A stretch of 34,474 nucleotides of DNA, from positions 1 through 34,474 of the forward strand of contig NZ_BSNG01000008.1 in NCBI RefSeq assembly GCF_030159855.1, written 5' to 3'. The DNA comes from Devosia yakushimensis. Lineage in GTDB: Bacteria; Pseudomonadota; Alphaproteobacteria; Rhizobiales; Devosiaceae. Below, in pieces: positions 14,300 to 23,213 of this stretch (positions are counted from its first letter, which is position 1; each line of letters starts with the position of its first letter). Made by a program: the position numbers and the translations under genes. The notes under the pieces are model-generated. The model was given only the letters and a program-made list of their open reading frames with translations. It ran no database searches and was not told where the DNA came from.

Positions 14300-16282
14300 A
14301 TGCGCGCTATACGCACTATGGTCATGAATAATCGCTTCAAGGCAATTGTCGAAGAAGCCTCTGCATGCGTCTACCGCACGGCCCGCACAACATTCGTCAA
14401 AATCGTGCAAGACTATCAATGCGCGGTTGCCACGGCGGATGGCGACATGTTCGCGTTTCCGGATCAGTCGGGCGTGAAGCAGTTCATTGGCGCTCCAATG
14501 GCTGCGACGATCAACAAGATCGGAAAGGAGAACTTCAAGCCCGGTGACATTTTCATCACCAACGATCCGTTTGCGACTGAAGGTTTGTTGACCCATCTGA
14601 TGGATCTCACGATGATCCGGCCCATCTTCTACAAAGGTGAACTCATTGCCTTTGGGTGGGCCTTCATTCATGCTACCGATATCGGCGGTGCCGTTCCCGG
14701 CAGTATCTCGCCGGCTTTCACGGAAGTCTTTCAGGAAGGCCTTCGCGTGCGTCCGATGCGGCTGTTCATCGACGACAAGCTGAATGAAGACGTGATGGGT
14801 CTCTACATGGACAACAGCCGCTCACCCAAGGAAATAGCGGGTGATCTCGAGGCAATGGTCTCAGCGATGAAAAGCATCGACCGCAGGCTCACGGGCCTCT
14901 GCGACAGATATGGTGTCGATGAAGTCAAGACCGGCATGCAGGACGTGATTGCCTACTCAGAAGAGAAGGCTAGGTCGGTTCTCGCGACCATTCCCAATGG
15001 CGAGTATACGTTCAGCGACTACCTTGAGATGGCGGGCGAGGGAAACCTTGTCCATGTCTGCGTTAAGCTCACGATCAAGGATGGCAACATCGAGGTCGAC
15101 TATTCAGGAACAGATCCGCAAGTCCCGGCTGCGCACAACATTGTCACCGGTTCCAAGACCCATCCTTATATTGTCCAGGCCTTGATTGCGTTTGTCCTCA
15201 CACATGAGCCACTAACGCCGTGGAACGCCGGCCTCCTGCGTTCAATCACGGGAAATGCGCCGCTTGGAAGCCTCATTAACGCGGTCCATCCGGCCTCAGG
15301 AGGCTCCCGCGCTGCCTCGGGTTGCCGTGTCTACGACTCGGTGATCGGATGCCTCAATCAAGCGCTCGATGGGGGTTTGGCGGCGTCTGGGTCCGGATCA
15401 GGCATCATCGTGTTTTCCGGCCCGGATCCCCGCACGGGCGCTAACCGCGTTACCGTCGTCAACCCCATTCCGGGAGGAAGCGGCGGGCGCAACGGTGCCG
15501 ATGGCGTGGACGCGCTCGAACCGCGCAATGCGGCTCTGCTCAACGTTCCGGTAGAAGTTACCGAAGCCGAAACCATGCTGGTTGTGCGTGCCTACCGCTC
15601 GCTTCCCGATAGCCGTGCCGCCGGCCAATGGAATGGTGGTGCTTCCCAGGTCATCGAACTGGAGAATCGGGGAGAGCCGGGATCGATTAGCTGCCGGAAC
15701 TTGAACCGCTTCCACTTCCAGCCTTGGGGCATGTTCGGCGGAGAAGCCGGTCGGCTTGGTTTCACGAAGGTTAATCCTGGCAAAGACACAGAACGCTCGG
15801 ATGGGAAGATCACTGTTCTGCAACTTGGCAAGGGTGAGTTGTTGCAAATCACCAGTCCGTCGGGCGGCGGCTTCGGTAATCCGCTGAAGCGTAGCCTCGA
15901 CCTACTGGAGGCCGATGTGCGTACGGAAATGGTTAGCCCGGAGCGGGCTGTCGCGGTCTACGGCGCCGTTTTCAAGGCTGATGGCACGCTGGATCGGGAT
16001 GCCACTGAAGCAAACCGGCAAAAACTCCTGCGCAAAGAGGTGCCCGACATCACATACGGCAAGAACCGTGATGATCACGACCGGGTCTGGCCATACGCGA
16101 TACGCCGCGAACTCGCTCTGAAGGCGATGAAACTGGACATGAGATTGCGATGGCCGGTCGTCGATCGCGTGCAGCGGAAAATGCTGGCGCTCGGTGAGGA
16201 AGTTACACCGCCCATGCTTCAAGAGGCAATCGAGGCGGAAGTGGCTGCCCTTGGTGGTTCGTCGTCCAGGAGCACGGCCTAA
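14300..16282 (+). CDS. hyuB: Hydantoinase/oxoprolinase family protein, HyuB-type subunit
   Basis: The partner subunit (660 residues from the ATG at 14300) of the HyuA-type enzyme. I prefer this start to 14261 because AAGGA lies eight bases upstream, at 14286-14290, and the product then starts close to the family's N-terminal NRFKAIVEEASACVYRTART. The gene begins four bases after the hyuA stop, so the pair is coupled. Family motifs are visible: DQSGVKQFIGAP (near residue 55), GDIFITNDPFATEGLLTH, GWAFIHATDIGGAVPGS, and later PASGGSRAASGCR and QITSPSGGGFGNPLKR. The length is normal for HyuB. The metal site and active site of the complex lie largely in this subunit in known structures; I did not map each ligand. 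As I recall, the HyuAB-like AgaF/AgaG proteins of Ti plasmids open the lactam of agropinic acid, a useful parallel given the neighbours here. Confidence 0.93.
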   Translation: MRAIRTMVMNNRFKAIVEEASACVYRTARTTFVKIVQDYQCAVATADGDMFAFPDQSGVKQFIGAPMAATINKIGKENFKPGDIFITNDPFATEGLLTHLMDLTMIRPIFYKGELIAFGWAFIHATDIGGAVPGSISPAFTEVFQEGLRVRPMRLFIDDKLNEDVMGLYMDNSRSPKEIAGDLEAMVSAMKSIDRRLTGLCDRYGVDEVKTGMQDVIAYSEEKARSVLATIPNGEYTFSDYLEMAGEGNLVHVCVKLTIKDGNIEVDYSGTDPQVPAAHNIVTGSKTHPYIVQALIAFVLTHEPLTPWNAGLLRSITGNAPLGSLINAVHPASGGSRAASGCRVYDSVIGCLNQALDGGLAASGSGSGIIVFSGPDPRTGANRVTVVNPIPGGSGGRNGADGVDALEPRNAALLNVPVEVTEAETMLVVRAYRSLPDSRAAGQWNGGASQVIELENRGEPGSISCRNLNRFHFQPWGMFGGEAGRLGFTKVNPGKDTERSDGKITVLQLGKGELLQITSPSGGGFGNPLKRSLDLLEADVRTEMVSPERAVAVYGAVFKADGTLDRDATEANRQKLLRKEVPDITYGKNRDDHDRVWPYAIRRELALKAMKLDMRLRWPVVDRVQRKMLALGEEVTPPMLQEAIEAEVAALGGSSSRSTA

Positions 16283-16679
16283 ACGGACGGTTCGCCGGTT
16301 GCGGTCCAAGATGCTGCTGCCGGCGAGCGGCCAGGCAAAAGGTGCGGAGGCATACTCGTCGACCTTCAGGGGTGGTGATTTCCGATGGTTGAAGCATACA
16401 AGTGAAGAACAACGATAAGCTTCCGAATGTGGGCCGTGTTCGTCGCAGGGGGCCCGATCGCGGAAAGTGGTTCCACAAGTATGCAACTGACCGGCTACAA
16501 AGCTGGTTCTTCTGCAGTGAGCAGCCTGATTGAGGTGTTCAGAGATCGGACAAATTGCGAACATTCGCAGTGAGCAATCATGCAAATCGCCGGCGGTGAA
16601 CTCACGCCAACAGGAGCGCTGGAGGAAACAGCGTGCTTTCTCAACCCAGTGATCAGGTCCGAAAAGCCGGTCTTCTATC
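16283..16679. other. Intergenic stretch between hyuB and the first LysR gene
   Basis: About 400 bases with no gene I can support. The open frames here are extensions of hyuB or LysR antisense frames with no family features. No convincing terminator, tRNA or repeat was seen. It separates convergent genes, so it should hold the 3' ends of both transcripts. Confidence 0.5.
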
Positions 16680-17639
16680 CTACACCAGTGCATCCAGGGG
16701 GCGGCAGACGAGTTCCGCATATTCGATGAAGGGAGCAATTGCAGGAGCTGGACTGTCCGCACGCCAGCCAACTCCTAGTGCCAGCTCGATCGTCAAGTCG
16801 TCAACTTGTCGAAGCACGACGTTGTCGTCTGATATGTTTCGCACCCAAGATGGAAGAAACGTGATTCCGACGCTCGCCGACACGAGTGCAAGAGCCGCAG
16901 AAGTAGTCGACGCGGATATCCGGTTATCAACGTCAATCCCCGCGCTTAATATTTGTTCATGTACTCGCTCGAAGCTCGAAAGTTCGAACCTCTTCAATGT
17001 AAAGCAGCGGTGTCCAACGAAGTCCGTAAGCTGCAAGGGAGAAGTAGCCTTCGCAAGCTTCGAGTTCTTCGGTATGACAGCCAAAAACCGTTCCGAAATA
17101 AGTGGTTTGAACCGTAGGAAATTGACATTCGTGGGAGGTCGAAGCAATCCCACGTGATAGTCGCCATTTTCTAATAGTCGAAGCAGTTCAGCAGAGTCGC
17201 ATATTCTAACATCAAGCGCAGTCTTGGGACGGCCTGCACAAAAGCGGCGTAAAATCAGGGGAAGCAAGCGATAGGCTGCGGGACCGACGGTGACGATATT
17301 TAGCTTTTCGTCGCCCGGGGATCCTCCGCCTGCAGCAATTCTGGTAAGGAGGGTTGCCTCGTCGAGTTTCAAAAGGATGTCACGTGCAAGCGGCAGGTAG
17401 GTCTTGCCCGATGCGGTAAGCTCCACATTCCGCGTCGATCGCACAAATAGCGGTACGCGCAAACTGGATTCCAGTCGCCGAATGCGCTGACTAAGAGTTG
17501 ATTGAGTAAGCCCGAGACGTTTTGCTGCTCGTCCAAAATGCAGTTCCTCGGCGACCGCTACGAACCCTTTGACGCTCCAAAGGTCAAGCGGGTGATCGCG
17601 GTCAATTGAGTGGCTGTTGCCTGGTTTTTCATTCGCCAT
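16680..17639 (-). CDS. LysR-family transcriptional regulator 1
   Basis: A 319-residue LysR-type regulator. I place the start at the ATG at 17639, eight bases after AGGAG; the upstream GTG at 17648 overlaps that Shine-Dalgarno. The N-terminal winged helix-turn-helix is clear (FVAVAEELHFGRAAKRLGLTQ ... LSQRIRRLESSL), followed by the linker helix and a two-lobe effector domain starting near LNIVTVGPAAYRLLPLI. It is divergent from the ABC transporter operon and convergent with hyuAB. By the usual LysR arrangement it probably controls the transporter operon from the 258-base gap, and perhaps hyuAB. The co-inducer is likely the imported compound or an intermediate, which is inference. Confidence 0.93.
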   Translation of the reverse strand: MANEKPGNSHSIDRDHPLDLWSVKGFVAVAEELHFGRAAKRLGLTQSTLSQRIRRLESSLRVPLFVRSTRNVELTASGKTYLPLARDILLKLDEATLLTRIAAGGGSPGDEKLNIVTVGPAAYRLLPLILRRFCAGRPKTALDVRICDSAELLRLLENGDYHVGLLRPPTNVNFLRFKPLISERFLAVIPKNSKLAKATSPLQLTDFVGHRCFTLKRFELSSFERVHEQILSAGIDVDNRISASTTSAALALVSASVGITFLPSWVRNISDDNVVLRQVDDLTIELALGVGWRADSPAPAIAPFIEYAELVCRPLDALV

Positions 17640-17663
17640 GAGAGGCACTCCTGATACGCAATG

Positions 17664-17679
17664 GGACGCTCTCGCGTCC
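17664..17679. promoter_or_regulatory. Palindrome GGACGC-tctc-GCGTCC near the LysR gene 1 start
   Basis: A perfect 6-bp palindrome with a 4-base centre lies 25 bases upstream of the LysR start, in the divergent gap. It could be an autoregulatory operator or a leader hairpin. The family's T-N11-A element is not clearly present in it. Confidence 0.3.
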
Positions 17680-17825
17680 TCCTACCTAGGGCAAAAGGGC
17701 TAGAGTACCGCAATCTGTGGAGCGCTCGCGCCTGACTGTCATCGCGCCCCGCTCGATCGCTTCCTGCATTTCATTATGCCAAACTGCCACTCAATAGACG
17801 CGTTTTCAACTTAGACTCTCATTGC

Positions 17826-17842
17826 AAGCGCATATTACGCTT
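17826..17842. promoter_or_regulatory. Candidate LysR operator AAGCG-N7-CGCTT upstream of the ABC operon
   Basis: A perfect 17-base dyad (AAGCG at 17826-17830, CGCTT at 17838-17842) lies 56 bases before the substrate-binding protein gene. Its size and AT-rich centre fit a LysR-type recognition site, though it is not the strict T-N11-A form. Confidence 0.4.
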
Positions 17843-17897
17843 CTCGAACGTCGACAAAGGGGAACTGTCGGACGTCGAGACAGAGGGAGTTGTCCAA

Positions 17898-18941
17898 ATG
17901 AAAATCAGAAAATACGTGGTGTGTTTGGTCGGGCTTACGATGGGGCTGGGAACTACCGCAGCGCTGTCCCAGGATCTGATCGTGAATGGTCAAGGCGGAC
18001 CGTACGAAGACCTCATCCAAGAAGCGATTATCAAGCCGTTCATGGCGGAAACCGGACTTACCGTACTTTATGATCCGGTGGGGTCTGCTTCGCAAGATTA
18101 TGCCAAAATAAAAGCCTCTAACGGCTTTCCGGGCTGGGATGTCAATGTGATGACCGCAGCCCAGTCTCTCGACGGGTGCAAGGACGGGCTTCTTGCGCCC
18201 ATAACGGCCCATCAAGTGCCGAATCTGGCATCTATCGACACTGCGGTTCAGAGGCTTGCTGGTGACTGCGGGGCGGTACACGAACTGCAATATGTGGCTC
18301 TCCTTTATAGGACGGACAAAATCCAGCCGGCTCCGACGTCTTGGAATGCGCTTGGGGATCCCGAACTCGACGGCAAGATTGTCCTGCCGCAATTTCGTAA
18401 TGCGATGGCAGCTCAAATGCTGCAGATCTATTCGGCAGCAGCTGGCAACGACCCAAATGATGTCGACCCCGGCTTCAGCAAAATGGTCGAGTTGGCACCG
18501 CGGGCACTGGCTTTTGTGGAGACCTCAGCGCTGATGGACCCTTATATTCGCGATGGCGAGGCTTGGGCGATGCCCTATTACAGCGGGCGGTCGGCGCTGA
18601 TGAAAGCCGAGGGCCTGCCGGTCGATTTTATCGTCCCCGAAGAGGGGACGGTGCCTTTGATCGCCACACTCAACGTGCCGGTTAACGCCGAACACAAGGA
18701 AGCCGCCTACAGGTTCATCGACTACTGGCTCAGCAAGACTGGCCAGGAAAGCTGGGCGCAGGCATACCAAGTCGGCACCGCCCGACCCGATGTTGATTTG
18801 CCCGCGGAGTTTCGCGCAAACCAGCTTACGACCCGCGAAGACATACAAAAGCTGATCCTGCCGGATTTGGCCACAATGGCGACTCGAATTCCCGAGTGGA
18901 GTGACCGCTGGGAACGTGAAGTCGTTCCGGCGGCACGGTAG
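17898..18941 (+). CDS. ABC transporter periplasmic substrate-binding protein (PotD-like)
   Basis: A 347-residue exported binding protein of the spermidine/putrescine (PotD/PotF) type, which captures the solute in the periplasm. An AGAGGGAG Shine-Dalgarno precedes the ATG. The signal peptide is clear (MKIRKYVVCLVGLTMGLGT... cleavage near ALSQ). The mature start LIVNGQGGPYEDLIQEA and the motif PFMAETGLTVLYD are characteristic, and the second lobe includes NVPVNAEHKEAAYRFIDYW. The two permease genes and the ATPase gene follow, so this is the first gene of a complete importer operon. Ti-plasmid opine importers for mannopine and agropinic acid also belong to this PotABCD-like family, as I recall, which fits the surrounding enzymes. 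The true ligand is not readable from sequence. Confidence 0.92.
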   Translation: MKIRKYVVCLVGLTMGLGTTAALSQDLIVNGQGGPYEDLIQEAIIKPFMAETGLTVLYDPVGSASQDYAKIKASNGFPGWDVNVMTAAQSLDGCKDGLLAPITAHQVPNLASIDTAVQRLAGDCGAVHELQYVALLYRTDKIQPAPTSWNALGDPELDGKIVLPQFRNAMAAQMLQIYSAAAGNDPNDVDPGFSKMVELAPRALAFVETSALMDPYIRDGEAWAMPYYSGRSALMKAEGLPVDFIVPEEGTVPLIATLNVPVNAEHKEAAYRFIDYWLSKTGQESWAQAYQVGTARPDVDLPAEFRANQLTTREDIQKLILPDLATMATRIPEWSDRWEREVVPAAR

Positions 18942-18953
18942 GGTCTGGCTTCG

Positions 18954-19835
18954 ATGGTTATATCTCAATCTGTTTCTGCGGCGCCTAGGCGCCGCAGACT
19001 GCAACTCGGCGGCTATGTGCCACTGATCCCGCCGACGACGATACTGCTTCTGTTCTTTGCGCTACCTGTTGGCATGATGATCGGGCTCAGTTTGCAGAGC
19101 GCCACGCCAGGCATTTTCAGCCTGGAACACTATGCTGACTTTTTCACCGACGATTTGGCGCTGGATGGCTTGCAGCGTACGCTGATCATGTCTGGGATCG
19201 TGGCCCTCTGCGTGACGACGATGGCGTATCCGATTGCATACTTTTTGGCCCGCTCGACCTCGCGTTGGAGAGCAATTGTCTTCGGCATCGCCATCGCTCC
19301 AGAACTCGCCGGCGTGGTGCTCCGTACCTATGGCTGGCTGGTAATTCTCGAGAAGAACGGCTTCATCAACACGATGCTGATGCAGATGGGGCTAATCCAA
19401 GAGCCTTTGCCGCTGATGAACAACATGTTCGGTGCGGTGGTCGGTTTGACCCATGTGCTGCTTCCGTTCGGTATCCTGTCGCTTTTGACCAGCCTACAAG
19501 GTATCGATCAGAATCTTGAGAAATCAGCGCAAATTCTTGGGGCATCTCGCCTGTCAGTGTTGCGCCATGTCGTTCTCCCGCTCTCTTTGCCGGGCATTAT
19601 CAGCTCTTTTTTGATCGCCTTCACTTTGTCTGCGAGCGCTTATGCAACACCTGCCCTGCTGGGCGGGATGAGGTTCAGGGTGCTTGCTACAATGATCTAC
19701 AATGAAGTGATGGTGCTGGTGAATTGGCCCGCGGCCGCCGTGATGGCCATTGTGCTGCTGGTTATTGTGGTTGCTATCGCCTTCCTAAGCGCTCGCACTG
19801 AGAACCGCATCGTCAGCAGATTGCACGTGAGGTAA
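18954..19835 (+). CDS. ABC transporter permease (PotB-like)
   Basis: A 293-residue inner-membrane permease of the PotB type, the first of two that form the translocation channel. Six hydrophobic segments are seen, from YVPLIPPTTILLLFFALPVG at about residue 22 to VMAIVLLVIVVAIAFL near the C-terminus. The cytoplasmic EAA-type loop appears as EKSAQILGASRLSVLRHVVLPLSLPGI (about residues 190-215), the site that contacts the ATPase. The gene starts 12 bases after the binding-protein stop. An N-terminal basic stretch (AAPRRRRLQ) precedes the first membrane helix. Confidence 0.93.
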   Translation: MVISQSVSAAPRRRRLQLGGYVPLIPPTTILLLFFALPVGMMIGLSLQSATPGIFSLEHYADFFTDDLALDGLQRTLIMSGIVALCVTTMAYPIAYFLARSTSRWRAIVFGIAIAPELAGVVLRTYGWLVILEKNGFINTMLMQMGLIQEPLPLMNNMFGAVVGLTHVLLPFGILSLLTSLQGIDQNLEKSAQILGASRLSVLRHVVLPLSLPGIISSFLIAFTLSASAYATPALLGGMRFRVLATMIYNEVMVLVNWPAAAVMAIVLLVIVVAIAFLSARTENRIVSRLHVR

Positions 19836-19839
19836 TGTG

Positions 19840-20646
19840 ATGGGCAGATACGTTTTACCCGCCTTGTACTGGTCGTTCTTCACGCTGACTGTCTTATTTA
19901 TCGCGCTACCACTTCTTATAGTGTTTGCCGCGTCATTCAGTCCCACGAGCAGGGTCACTTTCGACGTTTCCGTCTGGACCCTGGATTGGTTCCAGAAGCT
20001 TTGGACCCCGAGATGGCTTGATCCCTTCATCCTCAGTGTAAAGGTCGCTGCACTTGTGGCGATAATTACTGGGACGTTAGCCTCGCTTGGTGCGTATGCC
20101 GTGGCGTATCGAAAGGTGCCCGGCCACAACGCGATCCTGTCGTTTTTGCTGTCACCGCTTGCCGTGCCTCAGATTGTCAAAGGGGTGGCGATCGTCCTGT
20201 TCTTTTCTTCGGCTGGTTTGTACAAATATCTTGGGTTTGCCGGGCTGGTAGCGGGCCATGTTATTTTAACCATACCGTTCGCCGTTCGCATGATTGTTAC
20301 TGCAATCTACAATTTCGACAAGAATTTGGACCGAGCGGCGCAGATTCTCGGGGCGAACAAGTGGCAACGCATTTTCTATGTGCTTTTGCCGCTAATCAAG
20401 CCGGGCATATTTTCTGGGATGACTTTTGCATTCATCCTCTCATTCAATGATGTGCCGTTGTCGTTGTTTCTGGCCCGTCCGGGTGAGGTGCCGCTTCCAA
20501 TCAAAGTAATCGAATATTTCCAATACGGCCTTGATCCGGTTTTGGCCGCGGTCAACGTCGCATCCCTGCTCTTCCTCCTCGCAGTGATCTTCCTGTTTGA
20601 GAGAATTGGTGGGTTCTCGGCGCAAATTCACGGAGGAAGTAAATGA
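19840..20646 (+). CDS. ABC transporter permease (PotC-like)
   Basis: The second permease of the importer, 268 residues. I choose the ATG at 19840 because GAGG (19829-19832) lies seven bases upstream; a GTG one codon earlier is also possible. It is a PotC-type subunit with about six membrane segments. Its EAA loop is DRAAQILGANKWQRIFYVLLP (about residues 165-185) and its last membrane segment is VASLLFLLAVIFLFE. Its stop codon overlaps the start of the ATPase gene (ATGA at 20643-20646), indicating translational coupling. Confidence 0.93.
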   Translation: MGRYVLPALYWSFFTLTVLFIALPLLIVFAASFSPTSRVTFDVSVWTLDWFQKLWTPRWLDPFILSVKVAALVAIITGTLASLGAYAVAYRKVPGHNAILSFLLSPLAVPQIVKGVAIVLFFSSAGLYKYLGFAGLVAGHVILTIPFAVRMIVTAIYNFDKNLDRAAQILGANKWQRIFYVLLPLIKPGIFSGMTFAFILSFNDVPLSLFLARPGEVPLPIKVIEYFQYGLDPVLAAVNVASLLFLLAVIFLFERIGGFSAQIHGGSK

Positions 20647-21728
20647 GCTCTGCCGACAACGTCGATATTCAATTGGTCGATGTTACAAAAGGTTATGGCA
20701 ATCACTTGGTGGTGGGCGGGATCAATCTTGTCGTTCCCAGAGGAGAATTTGTCAGCATTTTGGGACCATCGGGCTGTGGGAAGACTACCACCTTGAACAT
20801 GATTGCAGGATTCCATGAGCCCAACTCGGGCGAAATTCGGATCCGCGGCAAAAATCAGGTTGGTGTGCCGCCGGAAAAGCGGAACATCGGCCTAGTTTTC
20901 CAGAACTATGCGCTCTTCCCGCACATGACTGTCGCGGAAAATGTCGCCTTTGGGCTGAAGATGAAGCGCAAATCCGCGGTCGAGATCGAGGAAGGTGTTC
21001 GCCGGGCGCTCAAGAGCGTACATCTTGAAGGCTATGAGACCCGTTACCCCAAGGAACTTTCGGGAGGCCAGCAGCAAAGGACGGCTTTGGCGCGCGCTAT
21101 CGCGCCACAACCCTCAGTGCTGCTCCTCGACGAGCCTTTGTCCAATCTAGATCTGAAGCTCCGTGAAGCCATGCGCATCGAGCTGAAAGAAATCCAGCAG
21201 CAACTGGGCATGACGTTTGTCTACGTTACTCACGATCAGGAAGAAGCCATGGCGATGTCCGACCGCGTCGTCGTCATGTCTGGCGGTGTGATCGCGCAGG
21301 AAGGGCGGCCAGTAGACATCTATCAAAATCCCGTCTCAGCCTTTGTGGCCGACTTTATCGGCAAATCGAATCTGCTGTCGGTCACCAAGACCGAAAATCG
21401 GGACGGGAAGCTCAGACTTGCGCTTAAGGGCGGCCCCACGCTTATTGCGGACGCGCCGCAAACGGCTCCGGCGGATAGCATCGCGCTATGCTGCATCCGT
21501 CCCGAGAACGTGCAACTGGCTGAGCCCGATGAAAGTCGTGAGAACCTGTTGGCCGGGCGTGTGGACAAAATGGTCAATCTCGGCGCCCATGTCGATGTGT
21601 GGGTCGACGTCTCCAGTGATTGCACCGTCAAGGCACAAATTCCGGTTCGCCGTCTAGAGGGTGTAACCGTCGGCAGCGAAGTGAAACTGCGCATCGAGCC
21701 CAAAGCTGTCCAGCCTCTAGTCGGATAG
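20643..21728 (+). CDS. ABC transporter ATP-binding protein (PotA-like)
   Basis: The cytoplasmic ATPase that powers the importer, 361 residues. Walker A is GPSGCGKTT (residues 41-49), the Q-loop is VFQNYALFPHMTV, the signature is LSGGQQQRTALARA, Walker B is VLLLDEPLSNLD, and the H-loop is YVTHDQEEAM. The C-terminal TOBE-type regulatory domain (about residues 245-355) contains the CIRPENVQL motif. The gene overlaps the second permease gene by four bases. The family assignment is firm; ligand specificity is set by the binding protein. Confidence 0.96.
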   Translation: MSSADNVDIQLVDVTKGYGNHLVVGGINLVVPRGEFVSILGPSGCGKTTTLNMIAGFHEPNSGEIRIRGKNQVGVPPEKRNIGLVFQNYALFPHMTVAENVAFGLKMKRKSAVEIEEGVRRALKSVHLEGYETRYPKELSGGQQQRTALARAIAPQPSVLLLDEPLSNLDLKLREAMRIELKEIQQQLGMTFVYVTHDQEEAMAMSDRVVVMSGGVIAQEGRPVDIYQNPVSAFVADFIGKSNLLSVTKTENRDGKLRLALKGGPTLIADAPQTAPADSIALCCIRPENVQLAEPDESRENLLAGRVDKMVNLGAHVDVWVDVSSDCTVKAQIPVRRLEGVTVGSEVKLRIEPKAVQPLVG

Positions 21729-21816
21729 CGGGTACTCTCTGGGCGCAGGACTGCGGCAGGTGAATTCATCTGCCGCAGATTTCTCTCGGCCTCTCCATTT
21801 GGAAAGCGTGTATTCC

Positions 21817-23163
21817 ATGACACAAAACGGCAACGCTGCATCGCGGATGATTGCGCACCTTCACCAGTTCCGGGACGGGGCTTGGCAGCCCAACGTCTTG
21901 CAACGGACGAAGCTCTGTCTGCTGGACAACCTTGGTTGTTTTTCCGGTGGCTTGTCTCTTCCCCATTTTAGGCAATCAGCTGCGGGGATTAAGCGGGCCC
22001 TGTTTTCGAGTGACGCCGATATTCAATCCTCACCGTTTTTAAGGGCGCATCTCTACGGCCAGGCGGTAATTGCCATGGATTTTGACGATACGCTGTATGG
22101 GCATCCCGGGGGCCCCATTATCGGAGCGGTACTTGCACTTGCCACGGAAGGCAATTTGACGCTGGATCGAATCTTGAGAGGTATTGCAGCTGGGTATGAG
22201 GCACATGGGATCTTGTGTGAGGCGACTAAACCGTCGCCGGAACACGCCGCTAAGGTTCGCTCGGTCGGAAATCTTGACACAATCGCTGCGGCATTGGCGA
22301 TCTCCGTAGCGCTCAATCTCGATGACGCCATGATCGAGCGTGTTGTTGGCGTCGCTGTCGCACATTCCATCGTGCCATATACGGCAAAATGGTATGAGCG
22401 GCCCGTGCCTGGCACGAAGAACAATATTGGCTGGATTGCCGCCGGGGCTGTGTTGGCTGTCAGCCTTGCCTTGGAGGGACAGACGGGGGTCACCCAACCG
22501 CTTGAGGGAGACAAGGGCTTCTGGAGAATGGCGGGATCAGACCGCTGGGTGTTCAATGAAGATGTGCTGAGTAAGCCGCCTGCGGTCCTCCGCACGGGTT
22601 TCAAGCATTACCCAGCGTGCTGGCATACGCAAGAGTATCTGAAGGCCTTTTCGGCCCTGCTTGACCGGGTCGACGTAGGTGATGATGTCGTTGAGATCAT
22701 CATTTTTGCGACCCCGGATATCGAAAAGTTCTGCGATGGCGATCCTGTCGGAGCCGCTGATGTCGCATTCAGTCTGCCTGCGATGTTCGCACTCCTTGCC
22801 GCGGGGATTGAACCTGGCCCCCTTTGGGCAACAAGCAAACCGCAACCGCGCGCGGAATGCGCCTTCCAGCATACGCGTTCCAGCGATTGTCGAATTCTCA
22901 TCAAGACCAGTAAAGGGCAGGAACTGACCGCTTCGGTTGCCGCCAATAGTTTATCAGATGGAGCAAAGACCGGTCTCGATCATGACGGGGTTTTGGCGAA
23001 ATTCAGACGACTCGCGGACGACGAAATGGTGGCCGCGCTGCTCCCGGTTCTCCAACCGGAAAGTACCCTAGCTGCCCATGATGTCGGAGTTGATCTCGTG
23101 AGTGAGCTTTCAGCGAACATCACTCGGCTGATGTTGCACCACGTAGGAGGCGGCGCAGGCTAG
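21817..23163 (+). CDS. MmgE/PrpD family protein
   Basis: A 448-residue protein from the ATG at 21817 (a GTG at 21760 would give 467). It belongs to the MmgE/PrpD family, which includes 2-methylcitrate dehydratase, cis-aconitate decarboxylase and, as I recall, iminodisuccinate epimerase of Agrobacterium. Family features include DNLGCFSGG (about residue 45), AMDFDDTLYGHPGGPIIGAVLA with the conserved Asp-His region, AAGYEAHGIL, and the second-lobe phrase GFKHYPACWHTQEYLKAF. It could thus be a dehydratase or an epimerase. In this opine-like context an epimerase for an imino-diacid is an attractive, unproven reading. It follows the importer operon by 88 bases and may be its last gene. Confidence 0.85.
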   Translation: MTQNGNAASRMIAHLHQFRDGAWQPNVLQRTKLCLLDNLGCFSGGLSLPHFRQSAAGIKRALFSSDADIQSSPFLRAHLYGQAVIAMDFDDTLYGHPGGPIIGAVLALATEGNLTLDRILRGIAAGYEAHGILCEATKPSPEHAAKVRSVGNLDTIAAALAISVALNLDDAMIERVVGVAVAHSIVPYTAKWYERPVPGTKNNIGWIAAGAVLAVSLALEGQTGVTQPLEGDKGFWRMAGSDRWVFNEDVLSKPPAVLRTGFKHYPACWHTQEYLKAFSALLDRVDVGDDVVEIIIFATPDIEKFCDGDPVGAADVAFSLPAMFALLAAGIEPGPLWATSKPQPRAECAFQHTRSSDCRILIKTSKGQELTASVAANSLSDGAKTGLDHDGVLAKFRRLADDEMVAALLPVLQPESTLAAHDVGVDLVSELSANITRLMLHHVGGGAG

Positions 23164-23213
23164 ATGGCGCCGCGCAATATCAAACGCGACCCAGCGTAGA
23201 GCAAATCAACTGA

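Noticed and set aside
15902..16771. 289-residue minus-strand frame over the end of hyuB and the gap beyond
   Set aside because: No family features; most of it is antisense to hyuB.
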